Assembly (NCBI RefSeq): GCF_900113605.1
Contig: NZ_FOPY01000002.1
Span: 248,001 to 312,000, forward strand
Length of the DNA: 64,000 nt
Origin: Modicisalibacter xianhensis
Lineage (GTDB): Bacteria; Pseudomonadota; Gammaproteobacteria; Pseudomonadales; Halomonadaceae
Direction of reading: 5' to 3'
The translations under genes and the position numbers were made by a program. The notes under the pieces are model-generated. The model had not been told where the DNA came from. It did no database searches and saw only the letters and a list, made by a program, of their open reading frames with translations. Below are positions 53,702-64,000 of this stretch, piece by piece; the first letter of the stretch is position 1; every line of letters begins with the position of its first letter.

Positions 53702-54313
53702 ATGCCGTTACCTTCCTTCACCTTATTGACATCGACCACGGCCTGGCTGAACAAGCTTTCCGAGTCGCGCAATGCCTACTGGCTGTTGTTTGTGGCCTCG
53801 ATGATGGAAACCCTGATCGTCCCGATTCCCATCGAGGTGATTCTGATTCCATGGATGCTGTGCCATCCCGAGAAGAAATGGCGTATCGCCGCCGTGGCAC
53901 TGGCCGGCAACCTCGTCGCTGCGTCGATCGGTTATTGGCTTGGCAATCTGGTCATGGATCAGTGGGGCGATACGCTGATCCAGCTATTTGGCGGACAGGC
54001 GGCGTACTCCGATTTCCAGACCCGGTTCAATCAGGATGGTTTCATGGCCATCGCCGCCATCGCCGTGGTTCCGGTGCCCTTCCAGATTGCCATGCTGGTC
54101 GCCGGCGTTAGCGATTATCCGTTCCCCTTGTTCGTTCTTGCGGCAGTCATGGCACGCAGCATCCGCTATTTCGGACTGGCGATCCTGGTGCAGATTTTCG
54201 GCAATGCGGCGATGCGGGTCTGGAATCGTCATTCACGCCCGGTCGGTATCGGACTGGTGGTGGTCTTCTTCGTGTGGGTAGGTTGGCAATTCAAAGGATC
54301 TCTACCTATCTAG
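53702..54313 (+). CDS. YqaA/DedA-like membrane protein (VTT domain)
   Basis: 203 residues. About five hydrophobic segments, with the VTT/SNARE-assoc pattern: [27 protein letters not shown] near residue 26-52, the [13 protein letters not shown] segment and [22 protein letters not shown] with a re-entrant proline. DedA relatives move lipids across the membrane or keep the proton motive force; YqaA itself is uncharacterised. No ribosome site is seen at the ATG. A stem-loop at 54359-54379 follows the gene. Confidence 0.85.
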   Translation: MPLPSFTLLTSTTAWLNKLSESRNAYWLLFVASMMETLIVPIPIEVILIPWMLCHPEKKWRIAAVALAGNLVAASIGYWLGNLVMDQWGDTLIQLFGGQAAYSDFQTRFNQDGFMAIAAIAVVPVPFQIAMLVAGVSDYPFPLFVLAAVMARSIRYFGLAILVQIFGNAAMRVWNRHSRPVGIGLVVVFFVWVGWQFKGSLPI

Positions 54314-54358
54314 CAGCTTGTATTCCTGCCGAACTGGCCCAACCTGAGGGAAGTACTA

Positions 54359-54379
54359 AGGGTGCTAACGAAGCACCCT
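54359..54379 (+). terminator. Stem-loop between yqaA-like and LLM genes
   Basis: AGGGTGCT-AACGA-AGCACCCT, a perfect 8-base stem without a T-run. It could end the YqaA-like transcript or stabilise the leader of the next gene, whose ribosome site lies 14 bases further on. Confidence 0.45.
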
Positions 54380-54402
54380 GCACCGTTCATCAGGGAGGCC
54401 CC

Positions 54403-55398
54403 ATGAGCCGACTCTCTTCCACGCCGCTGTCCGTGCTCGACCTGGCGCCGATCCGCCAGGGTGGCAATGTATCCGAAACCTTCACCGAAACCGTCGGACT
54501 GGCCCGGCATGTCGAGACGCTGGGCTTTCATCGCTACTGGCTGGCCGAGCATCACAACATCGACGGTATCGCCAGCGCCGCCACCGCGGTGCTGATCGGG
54601 CATGTCGCCGGGGCGACACAGCGCATTCGCGTCGGTGCCGGCGGGATCATGCTGCCCAACCACCCGCCGCTGGTGATTGCCGAGCAGTTCGGCACCCTGG
54701 AAACGCTGTATCCCGGGCGCATCGACCTGGGACTGGGCCGCGCGCCGGGCTCCGACGGTGCCACCATGGCAGCGATGCGTCGCGACCCGCGATCCGGCGT
54801 CAACGACTTCCCCGACCAGCTCGACGAACTGCGCCGCTACCTGGGCGATCCCGCGCCCCACCAGCGCGTGCGCGCCATGCCCGGGCAAGGCACGCATGTG
54901 CCGATCTGGCTGCTCGGCTCGAGTGGCTACAGTGCCCAGCTCGCCGCACGTCTGGGCCTGCCCTTCGCCTTTGCCGCGCAGTTCGCGCCTGGCTATCTGT
55001 TCGAGGCGCTGCGCCTGTACCGAGAGCAGTTCCGCCCTTCCGAAGTGCTGGATAAGCCCTACGCCATGGTCGGCATGCCACTGATCGCCGCCGACAGCGA
55101 CGAACAGGCACGTTTCCTGGCGACCACCGCCCAGCAGAAATTCCTCAACCTGATTCGCGGTCGCAGCACGCGCGCCCTGCCCCCGGTCGAGCAACTCGAC
55201 TGGTCGCCGCAGGAGCAGGCCATGGTCAGCCAGAACCTCGGCGCGGCGGTGATTGGTGGGCCGCAGACCGTGCGCGACGGCCTGGAGCGCTTTCTCGAGC
55301 AGACCGGCGCCGACGAGCTGATGGTCGCCACCGATGTCTATGCGCAAGCCGACCGGCTGCGTTCCTTCGAGATCCTCGCCGACGTCTGGAAGGGATAG
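54403..55398 (+). CDS. LLM-class (luciferase-like) flavin oxidoreductase, YhbW-like
   Basis: 331 residues from the ATG at 54403 (AGGGAGG upstream). A TIM-barrel bacterial-luciferase-like protein: [14 protein letters not shown] at the N-terminus, [21 protein letters not shown] (about 40-60), [23 protein letters not shown] and [13 protein letters not shown], all typical of the YhbW/LLM 'MsnO8-like' group. Such enzymes use reduced flavin and oxygen, but the substrate of this group is not established. Monocistronic. Confidence 0.9.
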   Translation: MSRLSSTPLSVLDLAPIRQGGNVSETFTETVGLARHVETLGFHRYWLAEHHNIDGIASAATAVLIGHVAGATQRIRVGAGGIMLPNHPPLVIAEQFGTLETLYPGRIDLGLGRAPGSDGATMAAMRRDPRSGVNDFPDQLDELRRYLGDPAPHQRVRAMPGQGTHVPIWLLGSSGYSAQLAARLGLPFAFAAQFAPGYLFEALRLYREQFRPSEVLDKPYAMVGMPLIAADSDEQARFLATTAQQKFLNLIRGRSTRALPPVEQLDWSPQEQAMVSQNLGAAVIGGPQTVRDGLERFLEQTGADELMVATDVYAQADRLRSFEILADVWKG

Positions 55399-55482
55399 GA
55401 CCACTACCCTAACGCAGGGCTTGCGGTCGGCTCGCAGAGCGGCGCAGGATACGGTGTCGCTAATATTTCACAGGCGGGCCAC

Positions 55483-56214
55483 ATGACTTCTTCCCGTTCC
55501 AGCGATGCGAGACTGGATCGCGCCGGTACCCTGGACGGCATGCGGCGCATGGCGCCGTTGTGCCTGTTCGTGGTTGCCTTTGGCCTGGCCTTCGGTGTCG
55601 CTGCCGTCCAGCGTGGGCTGAGCGAACTCGAAACCCTGCTGATGAGCGCCCTGGTGTTCGCCGGGGCGTCGCAGTTCGCGGCCCTCGAGCTATGGGGACC
55701 GGAGATTCCCCTGGTCGCCCTAGTGGCATCGACATTTGCCATCAACGCTCGCCATTTGTTGATGAGTGCGTCTCTCTATCCTTGGCTGCGCGGCCTACCG
55801 CCACGTCAACGCTATCTTTCGGTGGGCCTGATGAGCGATTCCAACTGGGCCTTGGCGGCGGACGACTATCGGCGTGGGGTAAATAACGTCGGGATGCTTG
55901 TGGGTGGCGGGCTGGCGCTGTGGCTGGCGTGGTTGCTCGGTACGCTACTCGGAGTAGTTTTCGGTAGTGGGATCACCGAGCCCGAGCGCTACGGGCTCGA
56001 TGTGATCATGGGCTGCTTTCTGCTGTCGATGCTGGTCGGTGGTGCGCGCAGCCTGACCATGCTCATCCCGTGGAGTGTAGCGGCCATGGCGGCTATCGCC
56101 GCCATGTACTGGCTGCCACCCCACTCGCATGTCATTGTCGGGGCCTTGGCGGGCGGCCTGGTCGGCCTGTGGTTCCCGATAGACCGGGAGCGGCACAAGG
56201 AGGCAAGGACATGA
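55483..56214 (+). CDS. azlC: AzlC-family branched-chain amino acid exporter, large subunit
   Basis: 243 residues with about six helices. It opens MRRMAPLCLFVVAFGLAFGVAAVQRGLS and has LVFAGASQFAALELWG and FAINARHLLMSASLYPWLR, all family hallmarks. AzlC and AzlD together form an exporter of branched-chain amino acids and analogues (YgaZH type). The stop overlaps the azlD start (ATGA), so they are coupled. Confidence 0.94.
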   Translation: MTSSRSSDARLDRAGTLDGMRRMAPLCLFVVAFGLAFGVAAVQRGLSELETLLMSALVFAGASQFAALELWGPEIPLVALVASTFAINARHLLMSASLYPWLRGLPPRQRYLSVGLMSDSNWALAADDYRRGVNNVGMLVGGGLALWLAWLLGTLLGVVFGSGITEPERYGLDVIMGCFLLSMLVGGARSLTMLIPWSVAAMAAIAAMYWLPPHSHVIVGALAGGLVGLWFPIDRERHKEART

Positions 56215-56525
56215 GCCTGTCGACCAGCCCGGGCGGTGCGCTACTGGCGATTCTGATCATGGCGCTGGTGACCTACCTCACCCGCAGTGGCGGGGTGCTG
56301 GTCATGTCGCGCATTCCGATCGGTCCACGTGTCGAGCGCTTCATCAACGCCATGTCAGGCTCGGTGCTGGTCGCCGTCATTACACCGATGGCAGTTGCCG
56401 GCGACTGGGGTGCGCGTCTGGCCTTGCTGGTCACTCTCATGGTGATGCTGGCGACCCGCAAGCCACTGTTCGCCATCGGCGCCGGCATTCTCTGCGCGGC
56501 GCTATGGCGTTTCCTGATCCCCTGA
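56211..56525 (+). CDS. azlD: AzlD-family exporter small subunit
   Basis: 104 residues from the ATG at 56211, with AAGGAGG upstream and a 4-base overlap with azlC. Three to four helices; LLAILIMALVTYLTRSGGVLV is typical of AzlD. It works with AzlC as the small subunit of the exporter. Its stop abuts the convergent transaldolase gene's stop. Confidence 0.92.
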   Translation: MSLSTSPGGALLAILIMALVTYLTRSGGVLVMSRIPIGPRVERFINAMSGSVLVAVITPMAVAGDWGARLALLVTLMVMLATRKPLFAIGAGILCAALWRFLIP

Positions 56526-57476
56526 TCAACTTAGGCGTTCGGCAAGCCTTTCTTCCAGCGACACCTGATCGGCATCGAAACGCCGGATGCCTTCGGCCAG
56601 CTTGTCGTTGGCCATGGCGTCCTGGTTGTGTCCCCAGCGGAACTCGGCTTCGGTCATTGCCGGCAGACGCTCGGAAGCCTCGCCGACGTCGCTGATCTTG
56701 CGCTCGACCTCGCCTTGAGCCGCGGCGAGTTCCTCGAGCAGTTGTGGCGAAATGGTCAGGCGGTTGCAGCCAGCCAGCGCGAGGATCTGTCCCGTGGTAC
56801 GGAAGCTCGCGCCCATCACCACGGTGTCGTAGGCATAGTCGCTGGCATAACGGCACACGCCGCGCACGAACTGCACGCCGGGGTCATCCTCGGGCGCGTA
56901 GTCCTTGCCGGTATCCTTCTTGTACCAGTCGGTGACGCGACCCACGAACGGCGAGATCAGATAGACACCGGCATCGAAGCAGGCACGCGCCTGGGCATCG
57001 CTGAACAGCAGCGTCAGGTTGCACTGGATGCCCTCGCGCTCCAATACCTCGGCGGCGCGAATGCCTTCCCAGGTCGACGCCAGCTTGATCAGCACCTTGT
57101 CGCGGCCGATGCCGGCGCGCTCGTACAGGTCGATCAACTGATGCGCCTTGGCGATACTGGCCTCGCGGTCGAACGAGAGTCGTGCCGCCACCTCGGTCGA
57201 TACCCGGCCGGGCACGATACGTGCGATTTCGCTGCCAATGGCCACCGATAGCCGGTCGACGGCCTGCTCGATGCGCGCTTCGGTGTCGCTCACCTCGCCC
57301 TTGACCTCGGCCAGGGTGCGGTCGATGAGTTCCTGGTGGCCGGGCAGGTCGAAGGCCTTGAGAATCAGTGACGGATTGGTGGTGGCATCGTGGGGCTGGT
57401 AACGGCGGATCGCCTCCAGATCCCCTGTGTCGGCAACCACCATGGAAAGCTGCTTGAGTGCCTCGAGTTGCGTCAT
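56526..57476 (-). CDS. tal: Transaldolase
   Basis: 316 residues from the ATG at 57476. Class I aldolase with [12 protein letters not shown] near residue 33, the Schiff-base lysine in [17 protein letters not shown] (about 130-146), [14 protein letters not shown] and [13 protein letters not shown]. It moves a three-carbon unit between sedoheptulose 7-phosphate and glyceraldehyde 3-phosphate. Last gene of the polyol operon, 34 bases after xylB, where it channels xylulose 5-phosphate-derived sugars into glycolysis. Confidence 0.95.
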   Translation of the reverse strand: MTQLEALKQLSMVVADTGDLEAIRRYQPHDATTNPSLILKAFDLPGHQELIDRTLAEVKGEVSDTEARIEQAVDRLSVAIGSEIARIVPGRVSTEVAARLSFDREASIAKAHQLIDLYERAGIGRDKVLIKLASTWEGIRAAEVLEREGIQCNLTLLFSDAQARACFDAGVYLISPFVGRVTDWYKKDTGKDYAPEDDPGVQFVRGVCRYASDYAYDTVVMGASFRTTGQILALAGCNRLTISPQLLEELAAAQGEVERKISDVGEASERLPAMTEAEFRWGHNQDAMANDKLAEGIRRFDADQVSLEERLAERLS

Positions 57477-57510
57477 GAAAGATGTCCTGTACACGCAATG
57501 AATGAGAACG

Positions 57511-59004
57511 CTAGACCGGCACGTGATAGCGCTCGGCCAACGCCTGCCGATAGGTTCGGTAGAGTGCCTGGTAGCGCGGCACGTTTGCCGCCTGGGGCCG
57601 GGTCAACGTCTGCTGGTCGAGACTGACCAGGCCGTCGCAAAGCTCGGCCAGCGTGCGGTTCGCACCTCGCTCGTGATCGTCGCACCACACCGCCTGGATG
57701 GCCGCCCCGAGTGCTGCGGCCTCGGTAACATTGGGGCAGATCACCTCGACATCCAGCACATCGGCGACGATCTGGCGCCAGACCGGGCTCCTGGCGCCAC
57801 CACCGACCAGCCGCACCTGACTGGCGCGCTGCGCCAGCGGCCCGAGCAGGTCGAGACCATAACGCATACCGAACGTCGTACCTTCCACCACCGCCCGACA
57901 CAGGTTGGCCGGCGTGGTGTTGCGGCTGGTCAGGCCAACGAAGCTGGCCGTGGCATGCGGTAGCGCCGGCACCCGCTCGCCATTGAAGAATGGCAATATC
58001 ATCACCCCGTCCGCGCCCACCGGTGCGGCCGCGACCTGCTCGCCGAAGGTGGCGATATCGAAGCCGAACAGCTCGCGTACGCGAGTGGTCGCCGAGGTCA
58101 CGTTCATGGTACACACCAAGGGCAGCCAGCCATCGCTGCTGGCACAGAAGTTGGCCACCAGACCGCTGGCCTCGACGACCGGATGATCGGCGAAGGCACA
58201 CACCGTGCCCGAGGTGCCGAGACTCATGGTGACCAGCCCCGGTGCGATATTGCCGGTGCCGATGGCCGCCATCATGTTGTCACCGCCACCGCTGGCGACC
58301 AGCACGTTCTCGCTGAGTCCCAATTCGCGGGCCACCTCGGGTCGTACCCGCCCTACCGGCGCGCGGGAATCGATCAGCCGTGGCAGCACCCGCTCGGGAT
58401 CGAGTTCGGGGGCAATGGCTCGAAAGACGTCATGATGCCAGGTGCGAGAGCGGGTATCGAAGTAGCCGGTCCCCGAGGCATCGCCGCTTTCGGCGACGCG
58501 CTCGCCGGTGAGCCAGAAATTGAGATAATCGTGGGGCAGCAGCAGCGTATCGATGCGCCGGTACAGCTCGGGATGAGTGTCGCGCAACCAGGCGACCTTG
58601 GAAGCCGTGTAGCCGGTCTGTAGCATCAACCCCAGCGTCTCCAGGCAGGCCTGGTGACCACCCAGTTTCTCGACCAGCGCCTCGTTGTGCAGCGCCGTTT
58701 CGGTATCGCACCACAGCTTGGCCGGATACAGCGGCTCGCCGCGTGCGTCGAGCGCGACCATGCCGTGCTGCTGGCCGGACACGCCTATGGCGCGGATCGC
58801 ACGCGGGTCGATCCGGGCCTGCTCAACGGCATCGGCAAAGGCGCTGCGCAGTGCCGCGAGCCACTCCTCGGGATGCTGTTCACGCCGGCCACCCTCACCT
58901 TCGTCCAGCCGGTGGGCGTGACTGGCCTCGCCGATCACGCCCTGCGCGGTATCGACGATGACCACCTTGGTGCTCTGGGTCCCGCAGTCCACCCCTGCGT
59001 ACAT
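57511..59004 (-). CDS. xylB: Xylulokinase
   Basis: 497 residues, FGGY-family sugar kinase. It phosphorylates D-xylulose to xylulose 5-phosphate. Opening phosphate loop [33 protein letters not shown] with the XylB-type QQHG motif near residue 80, [12 protein letters not shown], the catalytic Asp in [13 protein letters not shown] (about 237-249), and [15 protein letters not shown] near residue 395. AGGAATAGCGC precedes the ATG. In polyol operons it handles xylulose formed from D-arabitol or xylitol. Confidence 0.95.
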   Translation of the reverse strand: MYAGVDCGTQSTKVVIVDTAQGVIGEASHAHRLDEGEGGRREQHPEEWLAALRSAFADAVEQARIDPRAIRAIGVSGQQHGMVALDARGEPLYPAKLWCDTETALHNEALVEKLGGHQACLETLGLMLQTGYTASKVAWLRDTHPELYRRIDTLLLPHDYLNFWLTGERVAESGDASGTGYFDTRSRTWHHDVFRAIAPELDPERVLPRLIDSRAPVGRVRPEVARELGLSENVLVASGGGDNMMAAIGTGNIAPGLVTMSLGTSGTVCAFADHPVVEASGLVANFCASSDGWLPLVCTMNVTSATTRVRELFGFDIATFGEQVAAAPVGADGVMILPFFNGERVPALPHATASFVGLTSRNTTPANLCRAVVEGTTFGMRYGLDLLGPLAQRASQVRLVGGGARSPVWRQIVADVLDVEVICPNVTEAAALGAAIQAVWCDDHERGANRTLAELCDGLVSLDQQTLTRPQAANVPRYQALYRTYRQALAERYHVPV

Positions 59005-59080
59005 GCGCTATTCCTCGCTTGCCATCATCCGCTGTCGCCTGTTCGTACCGTACAGGATAGTCGTGGCCTTTGCCCGCGAA

Positions 59081-60556
59081 CTACCTCGCCACCAGGGCCC
59101 CTACCGTGGCGCGTGCGCCGTGGGCATGCAAGCGTTCCAGCGCCTCGAGATAAGCCTGGCGAAAACGCTCATCGTCGGCCAGGTCGCCGAACAGCTGGCG
59201 GTTCTCGATGAAGGCAGAAGGCTGCTGACGATTGTTCTGGGCAATGGCGAGCAGCGAGTCTTTCAGCCGGTCGACGATCTCGATGGGTCGGCCCTGCTCA
59301 TCGGCGCCCTCGGCATAGCGCGCCCAGCTGGCAACCACCGCTGCACTGCGCCGGATATCGCCATCGCGGGCCAGTTGTTCGCGGATCACCGGCAACAACC
59401 ACTTGGGAATGCGATCGGAGCTTTCCGCGCACAGCCGCGCCAGGGTGTCCTTGATCTCGGGATTGGCGAAGCGTTCGATCAGGGTGCGCTTGTAGGCATC
59501 CAGGTCGACACCCGGCACCGGGCGCAGCGTCGGCGTGGCTTCTATGGTCATGTAGTCGAGCAGGAAGTCGACGAACAGCGGGTCCTGACACACTTCATGG
59601 GCGTAACGATAGCCGGCCAGGTAACCGAAGTAGGTCAGCGCCTGATGACTGGCGTTGAGCAGGCGCAGCTTCATCAGCTCGTAGGGCATCACATCGTCGA
59701 CGACCTGCACATCGACGGTCTCGAAGGCTGGCCGGCCGAGCGTGAAGTGGTCTTCGAGTACCCACTGGGTGAACGGCTCGCAGACCACCGGCCAGCGATC
59801 CTCGATCGCGAAGCGCCGCTTGAGCTCGTCGATATCCGCCGGCGTGGTAACCGGCGTAATGCGGTCGACCATCGAATTGGGGAAACTCACCTCGCGCTCG
59901 ACCCAGGCGCCGAGTTCGCTATCCAGCGCCCGGGCGTGCGCCGTGAACATGCGATGCGCGACTTCACCGTTACCCTGGATGTTGTCGCAGGACATCACCG
60001 TGAAGGGCGCCACGCCCCGCTCGTGCCGACGACGCAGCGCCTCGACGATCAAACCGAAGGTGGTCTGCGGGGCCTGCGGGTGCTCCAGGTCGTGCCTGAC
60101 CTGCGCATTGGTCAGGTCGTACTCACCGGTGACATGATGGAAGTTGTAGCCGCCCTCGGTCACGGTCAGCGAGACGATGCGGGTGGCCGGGTCGGCCATC
60201 CGCTCGATCACTGCCTCGGGATCGTCGGGGGCGAACAGATAGCCGACGATCGACCCGATCACGCGCGGTTCGTAGTGGCCGTCGGGATGCTTGGTGACCA
60301 GCGTATAGAGATAGTCCTGGGCGGCCAGCGCCTCCTGCATGCGCCGGTCGCCCGGCATCACGCCGACCCCGACGATGCCCCAGTCCAGGGCCTCGCCCCG
60401 GTTCATCAATGCGTCGAGGTACATGGCCTGGTGGGCACGGTGAAAACCGCCCACGCCGAAATGGACGATACCCGGCGTCACCGCGCCTCGATCATAGTTG
60501 GGCACGGCGATGCGGGAATCGAGCTGGCCGAGAGTCTGGCGGCTGAGAGCGGTCAT
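59081..60556 (-). CDS. Mannitol-dehydrogenase-family polyol dehydrogenase
   Basis: 491 residues from the ATG at 60556 (AAGGAGTGCCC upstream). Long-chain polyol dehydrogenase: VHFGVGGFHRAHQAMYLD for NAD binding, VMSCDNIQGNGEVAHRMF, VDRITPVTTPADI, and the catalytic KLRLLNASHQALTYFGYLAG with its Lys, Asn and His. Such enzymes oxidise mannitol to fructose and often D-arabitol to xylulose. Next to xylulokinase and a fructokinase-type gene, both reactions make sense. Its exact preference cannot be read off. Confidence 0.93.
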   Translation of the reverse strand: MTALSRQTLGQLDSRIAVPNYDRGAVTPGIVHFGVGGFHRAHQAMYLDALMNRGEALDWGIVGVGVMPGDRRMQEALAAQDYLYTLVTKHPDGHYEPRVIGSIVGYLFAPDDPEAVIERMADPATRIVSLTVTEGGYNFHHVTGEYDLTNAQVRHDLEHPQAPQTTFGLIVEALRRRHERGVAPFTVMSCDNIQGNGEVAHRMFTAHARALDSELGAWVEREVSFPNSMVDRITPVTTPADIDELKRRFAIEDRWPVVCEPFTQWVLEDHFTLGRPAFETVDVQVVDDVMPYELMKLRLLNASHQALTYFGYLAGYRYAHEVCQDPLFVDFLLDYMTIEATPTLRPVPGVDLDAYKRTLIERFANPEIKDTLARLCAESSDRIPKWLLPVIREQLARDGDIRRSAAVVASWARYAEGADEQGRPIEIVDRLKDSLLAIAQNNRQQPSAFIENRQLFGDLADDERFRQAYLEALERLHAHGARATVGALVAR

Positions 60557-60595
60557 GGGCACTCCTTGCAGCAGTAGAAACAGGAAAGTGAAGCG

Positions 60596-61219
60596 TCAGT
60601 ACCAGCGGATATCGGGCTCGACCGACGCCGCCTTGATGAGTCGGGCGTTGAGCATGTCCTTATGGCGGGCCTTGTCGAGGGCGCTCCGCTGATCCTGTCC
60701 CATGCCCAGCCAGCGCTGGATCAAGCGCGCTTCCAGCACCTCGTCGGGCACCTCGAGGAACAGGCTCAGGTCGAAGCATTCGTGCAGGGCCGACCACGGC
60801 GCCTGGTCGAGCAGCAGGTAATTGCCCTCGACGATGACGATGCGATGCTCGAGGGTGATCAGCCGCCCGCCGGCGCGGGCCAGGTCGAGCGGCCGGTCGA
60901 ACACCGGCACCGCCACCGTGCGATCCGCCCGGCGGATGCGCTGCAGGTCGTGAAGCAGCCCATCGGGATCGAAGGTCTCCGGTGCCCCCTTGATCGGCAC
61001 CTGCCCGCGCGGCTCGAGCACGGCATTGTCGAGGTGATAGCCATCCATCGGCACGACCGCCGCGATGCCCGGCTGGCGGGCGTTGATCTCACGGGCCAGC
61101 CACTCCGCCAGGAACGACTTGCCCGCCGCCGGCGGCCCGGCCAAGGCCACGATGAAGCGCTTACGGTCGGCGGCAGCGTCTACTATTTGCGCCGCCATGT
61201 CGTGAATGCTGGGGTTCAT
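60596..61219 (-). CDS. P-loop sugar/nucleoside kinase (FrcK/PanK-like fold)
   Basis: 207 residues. P-loop kinase related to uridine kinase and pantothenate kinase: Walker A ALAGPPAAGKSFLAEWLA (about 25-42), PMDGYHLDNAVLE, FDPDGLLHDLQRI, and VIVEGNYLLLDQAPW as Walker B. This short family recurs in sugar transport operons, where FrcK-type members are proposed to phosphorylate fructose. Here it could phosphorylate fructose made from mannitol or sorbitol; that is inference from the operon. The gene starts after a 170-base gap that holds a palindrome. Confidence 0.85.
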   Translation of the reverse strand: MNPSIHDMAAQIVDAAADRKRFIVALAGPPAAGKSFLAEWLAREINARQPGIAAVVPMDGYHLDNAVLEPRGQVPIKGAPETFDPDGLLHDLQRIRRADRTVAVPVFDRPLDLARAGGRLITLEHRIVIVEGNYLLLDQAPWSALHECFDLSLFLEVPDEVLEARLIQRWLGMGQDQRSALDKARHKDMLNARLIKAASVEPDIRWY

Positions 61220-61312
61220 AGGTTTCTCGGCATTGGTGTTGGACCTGGAAGGCGTGATTTAAAACGCAGCGAGCGATGACCAGACAAAGCGAACATCGAC
61301 GAAAAAGCGGAG

Positions 61313-61327
61313 TTTACATTGTGTAAA
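61313..61327. promoter_or_regulatory. Palindromic operator candidate inside the polyol operon
   Basis: TTTACA-TTG-TGTAAA is a perfect 6-base inverted repeat with a 3-base spacer in the 170-base gap (61220-61389) between the sorbitol-type dehydrogenase and the kinase gene. The surrounding 60 bases are AT-rich. It suggests a second, regulated promoter for the downstream half of the operon. Confidence 0.45.
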
Positions 61328-61389
61328 TGAGCATTTTTGAGTCGATCTTTAACGCCGTATGGTCGAGCGCAGCCAGTTTTAGACATGCC

Positions 61390-62181
61390 TTAGCTCATCC
61401 AATTGCCACCATCGACATTGAGCGTCTGAGCGACGACATAGTCGCTGTCCGCTGAGGCCAGAAACACCGCCGCCCCTGCGTGATCCTCGGGCCGACCCAT
61501 GCGCCCGAATGGTACGGCCTCGCCGACTAGGCGCTTCTTCTCGCCGAGCGGTCGGTTCTCGAAACGGGCGAACAGCGCATCGACCTCGTCCCACATCGGC
61601 GTATCGACCACGCCGGGGGCGATGCCGTTGACGTTGATGCGATGCTTGATCAGGTCCAGGCCACAGGACTGGGTCAGGCTGATCACCGCAGCCTTGGAAG
61701 CACAGTACATGCTCACCAGCGGCTCGCCGCGACGCCCCGCCTGGCTGGCCATGTTGATGATCTTGCCGCCCTGCCCGCGCTCGACCATGGCCTTGGCCAC
61801 CGACTGCAGGGTAAAGAACATCCCTTTGACGTTGACGTTGAACTGCCGGTCGTAGCTCTGTTCGGTGACTTCCAGCACCGGTGCCATGTCGAACACCGCC
61901 GCGTTGTTGACGAGGATATCGATGCCGCCGAAACGTGCGGAGACGTCCCGCACCAGGGCGGCGATCGACTCACGATCACAGACGTCGAGACGCTGGCCCA
62001 TGATCCGCTCGCCCGTGGGATCGAGTGACTGCTTGAGCTGGCCAAGAGCTGCCTCGATGGCCTGCGCGTCGATATCCGCCACGACGACACGTGCCCCTTC
62101 CTGCAGATAGCGCTCGACGATGGCCAAGCCGATGCCACGCGCACCGCCGGTCACGACGGCGACCTTGTTGTCGAGTTTCAT
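61390..62181 (-). CDS. SDR-family sorbitol/polyol dehydrogenase (SmoS-like)
   Basis: 263 residues. Short-chain dehydrogenase: TGGARGIGLA (cofactor loop, 12-21), VVADID after the second strand, NNAAVFD, and the catalytic MYCASKAAVISL (Tyr and Lys) near residue 158. The long substrate loop (DTPMWDEVDALFARF, PLGEKKRLVGEAVPFGRM) matches sorbitol (L-iditol 2-) dehydrogenases of the smo operon. It would oxidise sorbitol to fructose with NAD. Confidence 0.9.
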   Translation of the reverse strand: MKLDNKVAVVTGGARGIGLAIVERYLQEGARVVVADIDAQAIEAALGQLKQSLDPTGERIMGQRLDVCDRESIAALVRDVSARFGGIDILVNNAAVFDMAPVLEVTEQSYDRQFNVNVKGMFFTLQSVAKAMVERGQGGKIINMASQAGRRGEPLVSMYCASKAAVISLTQSCGLDLIKHRINVNGIAPGVVDTPMWDEVDALFARFENRPLGEKKRLVGEAVPFGRMGRPEDHAGAAVFLASADSDYVVAQTLNVDGGNWMS

Positions 62182-62221
62182 CGCATTGTTGTCCTTGGTT
62201 GTCCTTGGTCCTTAAATCGGG

Positions 62222-62905
62222 TTACGCCAGGTTTCGCCCACGCCGATCGCGCCACTGCGCAATCAACGCCTCGAGCCCCTGCATGTCGTTCATGATCTGC
62301 CAGGCGCCGGCCTCGAGCAGACGTTGCTCATGCCCGGCCTCGATGTGGCTGGCACCGGTGAAACCGATCACGGTCATGCCGGCGGCATGCGCGGCCTTGA
62401 CCCCCGACACGCTGTCCTCGATCACCAGGCACTCGGCCGGGCTGCACTCCATGCTGCGGGCCGCCAGCAGATAGACCGCCGGGTCCGGCTTGGGCCGTTC
62501 CGCCTGGTCGGCGGTAAACAACGGCACACTGCCCAGCCAGACATCGAGCCCGGTAGCCTCGAGCGAGGCCACCACCCGCTGGCGCCGGCTGTTGGAGACG
62601 ATCGCCAGTGGCATGTCGAGACGCGCCACGATCTCGGCAACGCCTTCGATGGCCAGTAGTTCGCGGGCCAGGCGCGCCTCGATGTCGGTATCGATGCGCT
62701 CCAGGGCATCGCCGGGCAAGGTGTGGCGGCTACCGCGCTCGATGTGCTCGAGAATCGCCGCCGTAGTCATGCCCAGCGCCTGACGCAGCGCCGAGTCGGG
62801 CTGGATATCGGGCAGCCATTCGCCGAGTCGCTGGATCAGCGTCTTCTCGGCAATGGCCTCGCTGTCCACCAGCACGCCGTCGCAATCGAAGATCAGGGTT
62901 TCCAT
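62222..62905 (-). CDS. HAD-family sugar phosphatase
   Basis: 227 residues. Haloacid dehalogenase fold: motif I LIFDCDGVLVDSEAIAE (nucleophile Asp), motif II LAIVSNSRRQRV, and motif III/IV LVIEDSVSGVKAAHAAGM. Beta-phosphoglucomutase-like subgroup with a helical cap (about 20-90), typical of small sugar or polyol phosphatases. HAD genes of this kind sit in sorbitol/mannitol ABC operons, perhaps clearing phosphorylated polyols. 40 bases before the SDR gene. Confidence 0.88.
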   Translation of the reverse strand: METLIFDCDGVLVDSEAIAEKTLIQRLGEWLPDIQPDSALRQALGMTTAAILEHIERGSRHTLPGDALERIDTDIEARLARELLAIEGVAEIVARLDMPLAIVSNSRRQRVVASLEATGLDVWLGSVPLFTADQAERPKPDPAVYLLAARSMECSPAECLVIEDSVSGVKAAHAAGMTVIGFTGASHIEAGHEQRLLEAGAWQIMNDMQGLEALIAQWRDRRGRNLA

Positions 62906-62925
62906 GCCGTTCCTCGGTGACGTGG

Positions 62926-64000
<1,075 letters not shown>

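Overview
The window reads as chromosomal DNA of a GC-rich, halophilic gammaproteobacterium, most likely a member of the Halomonadaceae (Halomonas or a close relative). This is an inference from protein character: a BCCT osmolyte transporter, an NhaC-type antiporter, a Pseudomonas-type long NrdA, the metE/metR pair and a polyol utilisation operon. Coding density is high. I see no rRNA, tRNA, CRISPR array, prophage or insertion sequence.

Layout. 0-6.3 kb: a cyanophycin locus, cphB-cphA-iadA with overlapping stops and starts, and a divergent ATP-grasp ligase of unknown substrate. 6.3-11.9 kb: mostly single housekeeping genes (a broken zinc peptidase, a uracil-DNA glycosylase-like protein, glyoxalase, a DUF411 protein, Tag, a membrane hydrolase, an azoreductase, a MliC-type lipoprotein). 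12-15.4 kb: metE and divergent metR. 15.4-18.3 kb: a lipocalin-like protein and an RstA/RstB-like two-component system. 18.3-23 kb: nrdAB, preceded by two well-placed NrdR boxes.

23-32.4 kb: an envelope and stress region. It has small PLDc_N membrane proteins (two intact, one decayed), gnd, a DUF202 protein, TelA with an XpaC-like partner, two inverted PRC-barrel paralogues, a formaldehyde-dehydrogenase-type ADH with PhnP, and a membrane-anchored retropepsin. 32.5-36.5 kb: a repair pair, a nuclease-helicase overlapping a FAN1-type VRR-NUC nuclease. 36.6-41 kb: an unknown protein, a cardiolipin-synthase-like enzyme, an AT-rich gap, a KGG-repeat stress protein, a small unknown and a PEBP protein.

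41-47.3 kb: an amine catabolism cluster (LuxR regulator, M20 carbamoylase, class-III aminotransferase, NhaC-type carrier, agmatine deiminase) that could take agmatine to putrescine and on to an aldehyde. 47.3-56.5 kb: lipoprotein, extensin-like protein, MFS exporter, dihydrolipoamide-dehydrogenase-like flavoprotein, BCCT transporter, YqaA, LLM oxidoreductase and AzlCD. 56.5-64 kb: a minus-strand polyol operon running from an ABC ATPase (cut by the window edge) through HAD phosphatase, sorbitol-type SDR, sugar kinase, mannitol-type dehydrogenase and xylulokinase to transaldolase. It oxidises polyols to ketoses and feeds the pentose phosphate pathway.
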